Shown here: one piece after another, positions 56,200-64,000 of the stretch
Position numbering within the stretch: position 1 is the first letter of the stretch
How the letters are laid out: each line of letters begins with the position of its first letter
Assembly: GCA_964020085.1 (NCBI GenBank)
Contig: OZ026600.1
Location: 12,249,348-12,313,347, forward strand
Length of the DNA: 64,000 bases
Reading direction: 5' to 3'
From: Micromussa lordhowensis
Lineage: Eukaryota; Cnidaria; Anthozoa; Scleractinia; Lobophylliidae
Made by a program: the position numbers and the translations under genes
Notes under the pieces: model-generated
What the model was told of the DNA's origin: nothing
What the model saw: the letters and a program-made list of their open reading frames with translations, nothing else
The model's database searches: none

Positions 56200-58257
56200 T
56201 TTGCAAAGTTGCAACGCGCGCCAAGCTCGGCTAACGAGGCAGCCAGCCGGACGCACCCGGGGATCTGCCGGGCTGGTTAGCATAGTGTGACAGTTTGCGC
56301 AGCTTCGAAACTTTGCATGTGGACTCGGACCGACCCCTGGAGTGCTTTGGTGCCATTAGTTTGCAAAGTTGCGATGCGCGCCAAGCTCGGCTAACGAGGC
56401 AGCCAGCCGGCCGCACCCGGGAATCTGCCGGGCTGGTTAGCATAGTGTGACATTTTGCGCAGTTCCGAAACTTTGCATGTGGACTCGGACCAACCCCTGG
56501 AGTGCTTTGGTGCCATTAGTTTGAAATGTTGCGACACGAGCCAAGCTCGGCTATCTAGCAATCCGACTGGTTAGCATAGTGTGACATTTTGCGCAGCTCC
56601 GAAACTTTGCATGTGGACTCGGACCGACCCCTGGAGTGCTTTGGTGCCATTAGTTTGCAAAGTTGCGATGCGCGCCAAGGTCGGCTAACGAGGCAGCCAG
56701 CTGGCCACACCTGGGGATCTACCAACCTGGTTAGCACAGTGTGACATTTTGCGCAGTTCCGAAACTTTGCATATTGGACTCGGACCGACCCCGGGAGTGC
56801 TTTGGTGCCATTAGTTTGCAAAGTTGCAACGCGCGCCAAGCTCGGCTAACGAGGCAGCCAGCCGGCCTCACCCGGGCATCTGCCGGGCTGGTTAGCATAG
56901 TGTGACATTTTGCGCAGCTCCAAAACTTTGCATGTGGACTCGGACCGACCCCAGGAGTGCTTTGGTGCCATTAGTTTGAAAAGTTGCAATGCGCGCCAAG
57001 CTCAGCTAATTCGCAATCGGGCTGGTTAGCATAGTGTGACATTTTGCGCCGCTCCGAAACTTTGCATGTGGACCCGGACCGACCCCAGGAGTGCTTTGGT
57101 GCCATTAGTTTGCAAAGTTGCGACGCGCGCCAAGCTCGGCTAACGAGGCAGCCAGCCGGCCGCACCCGGGGACCTGCCGGGGTGGTTAGCTTAGTGTGAC
57201 ATTTTCGCAGCTCCGAAACTTTGCATGTGAACTCGGACCGAACCCGGGAGGGGTTTGGTGCCATTAGTTTGCAAAGTTGCGACGCGCGCCAAGGTCACCT
57301 AATTAGAAATTGGGCTGGTTAGCATAGTGTGACATTTTGGAGAGCTCTGAAACTTTGCTTGTGGACCCGGACCGACCCCGGGAGTGCTTTGGTGCCATTA
57401 GTTTGCAATGTTGCGACGTGCGCCAACCTCGGCTAACGAGGCAGCCAGCCGGCCGCACCCGGGGATCTGCCGGGCTGGTTAGCATAGTGTGACATTTTGC
57501 GCAGCTCCGAAACTTTGCATGTGGACTCGGACCAACCCCGGGAGTGCTTTGGTGCCATTAGTTTGCAAAGTTGCGACGTGCGCCAAGCTCGGCTAATTAG
57601 CAATCGGGCTGGTTAGCATAGTGTGCCATTTTGCGCAGCTCCGAAACTTTGCATGTGGGCTCGGACCGACCCCGGGAGTGCTTTGGTGCCATTAGTTTGC
57701 AAAGTTGAGCCGCGCGCCAAGCTCGGCTTATTAGCAATCGGGCTGGTTAGCATAGTGTGACATTTTGCGCAGCTCCGAAACTTTGCATTTGGACTCGGAC
57801 CGACCCCGGGAGTGCTTTGGTGCCATTAGTTTGCAAAGTTGCGACGTGCGCCAAGCTCGGCTAATTAGCAATCGGGCTGGTTAGCATAGTGTCACAATTT
57901 GCGCAGCTCCGAAACTTTGCATGTGGACCCGGACCAACCCCGGGAGTGCTTTGGTGCCATTAGTTTGCAAAGTTGCGACACGCGGCAAGCTCGGCTAACT
58001 AGCAATCCGACTGGTTAGCATAGTGTGACATTTTGCGCAGCTCCGAAACTTTGCATGTGGACCCGGACCTACCCCGGGAGTGCTTTGGTGCCATTAGTTT
58101 GCAAAGTTGCGACGCACGCCAAGCTCGGCTAACAAGGCAGCCAGCCGGCCGCACCCGGACATCTGCCAGGCTAATTGGCATAGTGTGACATTTTTCGCTG
58201 CTCCGAAACTTTGCATGTGGACTCGGACCGACCCCGGGAGTACTTTGGTGCCATTAG
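56200..58257 (+). repeat. 2058-bp HOR, copy within the 8393-bp unit (first)
   Basis: Fourteen monomers in the same order as 1943-4000, at an offset of 54257. Small differences include GCCAAGGTCGGC and CTACCAACC near 56690-56730. Confidence 0.9.
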
Positions 58258-60315
58258 TTTGCAAAGTTGCGACGCGCGCCAAGCTCGGCTAACGAGGCAG
58301 CCAGCCGGCCGCACCCGGGAATCTGCCGGGCTGGTTAGCATAGTGTGACAGTTTGCGCAGCTTCGAAACTTTGCATGTGGACTCGGACCGACCCCTGGAG
58401 TGCTTTGGTGCCATTAGTTTGCAAAGTTGCGATGCGCGCCAAGCTCGGCTAACGAGGCAGCCAGCCGGCCGCACCCGGGAATCTGCCGGGCTGGTTAGCA
58501 TAGTGTGACATTTTGCGCAGTTCCGAAACTTTGCATGTGGCCTCGGACCAACCCCTGGAGTGCTTTGGTGCCATTAGTTTGAAATGTTGCGACACGAGCC
58601 AAGCTCGGCTATCTCGCAATCCGACTGGTTAGCATAGTGTGACATTTTGCGCAGCTCCGAAACTTTGCATGTGGACTCGGACCGACCCCTGGAGTGCTTT
58701 GGTGCCATTAGTTTGCAAAGTTGCGATGCGCGCCAAGCTCGGCTAACGAGGCAGCCAGCTGGCCACACCTGGGGATCTGCCGGCCTGGTTAGCACAGTGT
58801 GACATTTTGCGCAGTTCCGAAACTTTGCATATTGGACTCGGACCGACCCCGGGAGTGCTTTGGTGCCATTAGTTTGCAAAGTTGCAACGCGCGCCAAGCT
58901 CGGCTAACGAGGCAGCCAGCCGGCCGCACCCGGGCATCTGCCGGGCTGGTTAGCATAGTGTGACATTTTGCGCAGCTCCAAAACTTTGCATGTGGACTCG
59001 GACCGACCCCAGGAGTGCTTTGGTGCCATTAGTTTGAAAAGTTGCAATGCGCGCCAAGCTCGGCTAATTCGCAATCGGGCTGGTTAGCATAGTGTGACAT
59101 TTTGCGCCGCTCCGAAACTTTGCATGTGGACCCGGACCGACCCCGGGAGTGCTTTGGTGCCATTAGTTTGCAAAGTTGCGACGCGCGCCAAGCTCGGCTA
59201 ACGAGGCAGCCAGCCGGCCGCACCCGGGGACCTGCCGGGGTGGTTAGCTTAGTGTGACATTTTCGCAGCTCCGAAACTTTGCATGTGAACTCGGACCGAA
59301 CCCGGGAGGGGTTTGGTGCCATTAGTTTGCAAAGTTGCGACGCGCGCCAAGGTCAGCTAATTAGAAATTGGGCTGGTTAGCATAGTGTGACATTTTGGAG
59401 AGCTCCGAAACTTTGCTTGTGGACCCGAACCGACCCCGGGAGTGCTTTGGTGCCATTAGTTTGCAAAGTTGCGACGTGCGCCAACCTCGGCTAACGAGGG
59501 AGCCAGCCGGCCGCACCCGGGGATCTGCCGGGCTGGTTAGCATAGTGTGACATTTTGCGCAGCTCCGAAACTTTGCATGTGGACTCGGACCAACCCCGGG
59601 AGTGCTTTGGTGCCATTAGTTTGCAAAGTTGCGACGCGCGCCAAGCTCGGCTAATTAGCAATCGGGCTGGTTAGCATAGTGTGCCATTTTGCGCAGCTCC
59701 GAAACTTTGCATGTGGGCTCGGACCGACCCCGGGAGTGCTTTGGTGCCATTAGTTTGCAAAGTTGAGCCGCGCGCCAAGCTCGGCTTATTACCAATCGGG
59801 CTGGTTAGCATAGTGTGACATTTTGCGCAGCTCCGAAACCTTGCATGTGGACTCGGACCGACCCCGGGAGTGCTTTGGTGCCATTAGTTTGCAAAGTTGC
59901 GACGTGCGCCAAGCTCGGCTAATTAGCAATCGGGCTGGTTAGCATAGTGTCACAATTTGCGCAGCTCCGAAACTTTGCATGTGGACCCGGACCAACCCCG
60001 GGAGTGCTTTGGTGCCATTAGTTTGCAAAGTTGCGACACGCGGCAAGCTCGGCTAACTAGCAATCCGACTGGTTAGCATAGTGTGACATTTTGCGCAGCT
60101 CCGAAACTTTGCATGTGGACCCGGACCGACCCCGGGAGTGCTTTGGTGCCATTAGTTTGCAAAGTTGCGACGCATGCCAAGCTCGGCTAACAAGGCAGCC
60201 AGCCGGCCGCACCCGGACATCTGCCAGGCTAATTGGCATAGTGTGACATTTTTCGCTGCTCCGAAACTTTGCATGTGGACTCGGACCGACCCCGGGAGTA
60301 CTTTGGTGCCATTAG
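58258..60315 (+). repeat. 2058-bp HOR, copy within the 8393-bp unit (second)
   Basis: In tandem with 56200-58257 at a constant offset of 2058 bp. The first L differs from the corresponding L of the previous copy (GGCCGC and GGGAATCTGCC in place of GGACGC and GGGGATCTGCC), so it resembles the second L of the unit, a sign of local conversion. One S has CTCGCAATCC instead of CTAGCAATCC. Confidence 0.88.
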
Positions 60316-60475
60316 TTTGCAAAGTTGCGACGCGCGCCAAGCTCGGCTAATGAGGCAGCCAGCCGGCCGCACCCGGGGATCGGCCGGGCTGGTTAGCATA
60401 GTGTGACAGTTTGCGCAGCTTCGAAACTTTGCATGTGGACTCGGACCGACCCCGGGAGTACGTTGGTGCCATTAG

Positions 60476-63400
60476 TTTGAAAAGTTGCAACGCGCGCCAA
60501 GCTCGGCTAATTCGCAATCGGGCTGGTTAGCATAGTGTGACATTTTGCGCCGCTCCGAAACTTTGCATGTGGACCCGGACCGACCCCGGGAGTGCTTTGG
60601 TGCCATTAGTTTGCAAAGTTGCGACGTGCGCCAACCTCGGCTAACGAGGCAGCCAGCCGGCCGCACCCGGGGATCTGCCGGGCTGGTTAGCATAGTGTGA
60701 CATTTTCGCAGCTCCGAAACTTTGCATGTGGACTCGGACCGACCCCGGGAGTGCTTTGGTGCCATTAGTTTGCAAAGTTGCGACGCGCGCCAAGCTCGGC
60801 TAATTAGCAATCGGGCTGGTTAGCATAGTGTGCCATTTTGCGCAGCTCCGAAACTTTGCATGTGGGCTCGGACCGACCCCGGGAGTGCTTTGGTGCCATT
60901 AGTTTGCAAAGTTGAGCCGCGCGCCAAGCTCGGCTTATTAGCAATCAGGCTGGTTAGCATAGTGTGACATTTTGCGCAGCTCCGAAACTTTGCATGTGGA
61001 CTCGGACCGACCCCGGGAGTGCTTTGGTGCCATTAGTTTGCAAAGTTGCGAAGCGCGCCAAGCTCGGCTAACGACGCTGGCAGCCGGCTGCACCCGGGCA
61101 TCTGCCGGGCTGGTTGGCACAGTGTGACATTTTTCGCTGCTCCGAAACCTTGCATGTGGACTCGGACCGACCCCGGGAGTGCTTTGGTGCCATTAGTTTG
61201 CAAAGTTGCGACGCGCGCCAAGCTCGGCTAATTAGCAATCGGGCTAGTTAGCATAGTGTGACATTTTGTGCAGCTCCAAAACTTTGCATGTGGCCCCGGA
61301 CCGACCCCGGGAGTGCTTTGGTGCCATTAGTTTGCAAAGTTGTGACGTGCGCCAAGCTCGGCTAATTAGCAATCGGGCTGGTTAGCATAGTGTCACAATT
61401 TGCGCAGCTCCGAAACTTTGCATATGCACCCGGACCGACCCCGGGAGTGCTTTGGTGCCATTAGTTTGCAAAGTTGCGACGCACGCCAAGCTCGGCTAAC
61501 AAGGCAGCCAGCCGGCCGCACCCGGGCATCTGCTGGGCTAATTGGCATAGTGTGACATTTTTCGCTGCTCCGAAACTTTGCATGTGGACTCGGACCAACC
61601 CCGGGAGTGCTTTGGTGCCATTAGTTTGCAAAGTTGCGACGCGCGCCAAGCTCGGCTAATTAGCAATCGGGCTAGTTAGCATAGTGTGACATTTTGCGCA
61701 GCTCCGAAACTTTGCATGTGGACCCGGACCGACCCCGGGAGTGCTTTGGTGCCATTAGTTTGCAAAGTTGCGATGCGCGCCAAGCTCGGCTAACGAGGCA
61801 GCCAGCCGGCCGCACCCGGGGATCTGCCGGGCTGGTTAGCATAGTGTGACATTTTGCGCAGTTCCGAAACTTTGCATGTGGACTCGGACCAACCCCTGGA
61901 GTGCTTTGGTGCCATTAGTTTGAAAAGTTGCGACGCGCGCCAAGCTCGCCTAATTCGCAATCGGGCTGGTTAGCATAGTGTGACATATTGCGCATTTCCG
62001 AAACTTTGCATGTGGACCTGGACCGACCCCAGGAGTGCTTTGGTGCCATTACTTTGCAAAGTTGCGATGCGCGCAAAGCTCGACTAACGAGGCAGCCAGC
62101 CGGCCACACCTGGGGATCTGCCGGCCTGGTTAGCACAGTGTGACATTTTGCGCAGCTCCGAAACTTTGCATATTGGACTCGGACCGACCCCGGGAGTGCT
62201 TTGGTGCCATTAGTTTGCAAAGTTGCAACGCGCGCTAAGCTCGGCTAACGAGGCAGCCAGCCGGCCGCACCCGGGGATCTGCCGGGCTGGTTAGCATAGT
62301 GTGACAGTTTGCGCAGCTTCGAAACTTTGCATGTGGACTCGGACCGACCCCGGGAGTGCTTTGGTGCCATTAGTTTGCAAAGTTGCGATGCGCGCCAAGC
62401 TCGGCTAATTAGCAATCGGGCTGGTTAGCATAGTGTCACAATTTGCGCAGCTCCGAAACTTTGCATGTGGACCCGGACCGACCCCGGGAGTGCTTTGGTG
62501 CCATTAGTTTGCAAAGTTGCGACGCGCGCCAAGCTCGGCTAACGAGGCAGCCAGCCGGCCGCACCCGGGCATCTGCCGGGCTGGTTAGCATAGTGTGACA
62601 TTTTGCGCAGCTCCAAAACTTTGCATGTGGACTCGGACCGACCCCAGGAGTGCTTTGGTGCCATTAGTTTGAAAAGTTGCAACGCGCGCCAAGCTCGGCT
62701 AATTCGCAATCGGGCTGGTTAGCATAGTGTGACATTTTGCGCCGCTCCGAAACTTTGCATGTGGACCCGGACCGACCCCGGGAGTGCTTTGGTGCCATTA
62801 GTTTGCAAAGTTGCGACGCGCGCCAAGCTCGGCTAACAAGGCAGCCAGCCGGCTGCACCCGGGCATCTGCCGGGCTGGTTGGCATAGTGTGACATTTTGC
62901 GCAGCTCCGAAACTTTGCATGTGGACCCGGACCGACCCCGGGAGTGCTTTGGTGCCATTAGTTTGCAAAGTTGCAACGCGCGCCAAGCTCGGCTAATTCG
63001 CAATCGGGCTGGTTAGCATAGTGTGATATTTTGCGCAGCTCCGAAACTTTGCATGTGGACTCGGACCGACCCCGGGAGTGCTTTGGTGCCATTAGTTTGC
63101 AAAGTTGCGACACGCGCCAAGCTCGGCTTATTAGCAATCGGGCTGGTTAGCATAGTGTGACATTTTGCGCAGCTCCGAAACTTTGCATGTGAACCCGGAC
63201 CGACCCCAGGATTGCTTTGGTGGCATTAGTTTGCAAAGTTGCGACGTGCGCCAAGCTCGGCTAACGAGGCAAGCAGCCGGCCGCACCCAGGCATCTACCG
63301 GGCTGGTTAGAATAGTGTGACATTTTGCGCAGCTCCCAAACTATGCATGTGGACTCGGACCAACCCCGGGAGTGCTTTGGTGCCATTAGTTTGCAAAGAT

Positions 63401-64000
63401 GCGACGCGCGCCAAGCTCGGCTAATTAGCAATTGGGCTACTTAGCATAGTGTGAGATTTTGCGCAGCTCCGGAACTTTGCATGTGGACTCGGACCGACCC
63501 CGGGAGTGCTTTGGTGCCATTAGTTTGGAAAGTTGCGACGCGCGCCAAGCTCGGATAACGAGGCAGCCAGCCGGCCGCACCCGGGGATCTGCCGGGCTAG
63601 TTAGCATTGTGTGACATTTTGCGCAGCTCCAAAACTTCGCATGTGCACTTGGACCGACCCCGGTAGTGCTTTCGTGACATTAGTTTGCAAAGTTGCGACG
63701 CGCGCCAAGCTGGGCTAACGAGGCAGCCAGCTGGCCGCACCCGGGGACCTGCCGGGCTGGTTAGCATAGTGTGACATTTTCGCAGCTCCGAAACTTTGCA
63801 TGTGAACTCGGACCGAACCCGGGAGGGGTTTGGTGCCATTAGTTTGCAAAGTTGCGACGAGCGCCAAGGTCAGCTAATTAGCAATTGGGCTGGTTAGCAT
63901 AGTGTGACATTTTGGAGAGCTCCGAAACTTTGCTTGTGGACCCCGACCGACATCGGGAGTGCTTTGGTGCCATTAGTTTGCAAAGTTGCGACGCGCGCCA
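60476..64000 (+). repeat. 8393-bp large unit, copy 2 (cut by window end)
   Basis: 3525 bp match 52083-55607 at a constant offset of 8393. The copy is incomplete only because the window ends. The immediately preceding L (60316-60475, GATCGGCC, GACAGTTTGC and GAGTACGTTGG) resembles 4001-4160 at the window start. Confidence 0.87.

Larger units (their letters stand above)
52083..60475 (+). repeat. 8393-bp large unit, copy 1
   Basis: The unit starts with the TTTGAAAAGTTGCAACG S and contains 56200-60315, two tandem copies of the 2058-bp HOR. From 60476 the sequence restarts as at 52083 and runs in register to the end of the window. I found no difference between the two copies in the stretches I compared by eye. 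This is the largest tandem level visible. Confidence 0.85.
1..64000 (+). repeat. Satellite array of interleaved 134-bp and 160-bp monomers filling the window
   Basis: The stretch is one uninterrupted tandem array with the same monomer orientation throughout. Every monomer I traced begins with TTTGCAAAG (or a one-base variant) following CCATTAG, and spacing between starts is 134 or 160 bp apart from a few 1-bp variants and one truncated composite. Shared landmarks in order are a GCGACGCGCGCC block, AAGCTCGGCTAA, a variable block, TTAGCATAGTGTGAC, TTTTGCGCAGCTCC, GAAACTTTGCATGTGG, GGACCGACCCCGGGAG and TGCTTTGGTGCCATTAG. I see no gene, tRNA, rRNA, transposon, telomere repeat or unique spacer. 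Long uniform arrays with HOR structure are known from centromeric, pericentromeric and subtelomeric heterochromatin. Which of these applies cannot be told from the sequence. The array begins and ends in mid-monomer, so its true length exceeds the window. Confidence 0.97.

Noticed and set aside
1..64000. CRISPR array
   Set aside because: Repeats are contiguous 134/160-bp units with no unique spacers between short direct repeats, and no cas-like genes are present.
1..64000. rDNA intergenic spacer subrepeats
   Set aside because: Subrepeats of this size are known in rDNA spacers, but 64 kb with no rRNA gene sequence is far longer than a usual spacer, and HOR structure fits a satellite better.

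Overview
The whole 64 kb window is tandemly repeated satellite DNA. I see no gene, RNA gene, transposon or unique sequence in it, and the array runs off both ends. About 440 monomers lie head to tail, all in the same orientation. This points to a eukaryotic heterochromatic block (centromeric, pericentromeric or subtelomeric). I do not recognise the satellite family. A plant is plausible, but nothing in the window proves the kingdom.

Two monomer lengths are interleaved. The short form (S) is 134 bp with about 54% GC by hand count. The long form (L) is 160 bp with about 61% GC. They share about 125 bp. They differ by one exchange: a 9-bp AT-rich block after GGCTAA in S is replaced by a 35-bp GC-rich block in L. 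Diagnostic 1-bp indels (159- and 161-bp L forms) and linked point variants define subtypes that recur in fixed order, forming higher-order repeats (HORs).

Layout. (1) 1-4320 is 'family A', with a 2058-bp HOR (7 S + 7 L) at 1943-4000. (2) 4321-7422 is a less regular S/L mixture with no clear HOR. (3) 7423-14262 holds a 2459-bp HOR (10 S + 7 L), two full copies and a rearranged third. (4) 14716-16613 holds a 1016-bp HOR. (5) 16614-19717 is a block whose relatives recur at 29.6-31.7 kb and 37.1-40.3 kb. (6) 19718-20304 is a small island of family A monomers. (7) 20305-23778 is a second copy of 11376-14715. (8) 23939-26294 holds S triplets and a 1258-bp HOR. (9) 26295-40310 holds a 2032-bp HOR and overlapping duplications at offsets of 4548, 7436, 3986 and 3450 bp. 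(10) 40311-64000 returns to family A, with 2806-, 3294-, 2058- and 8393-bp repeat levels. The window start (1-4000) is nearly identical to 54.1-58.3 kb, so family A flanks the middle on both sides.

Nothing here works together as an operon or pathway. The biology is array evolution: unequal exchange, segmental amplification, one apparently non-homologous deletion that was then amplified, and variation concentrated at CpG sites. Short ORFs on both strands are by-products of the repeat and are not annotated as genes. All boundaries were read by eye from monomer starts, taken as the TTTGCAAAG element that follows CCATTAG.
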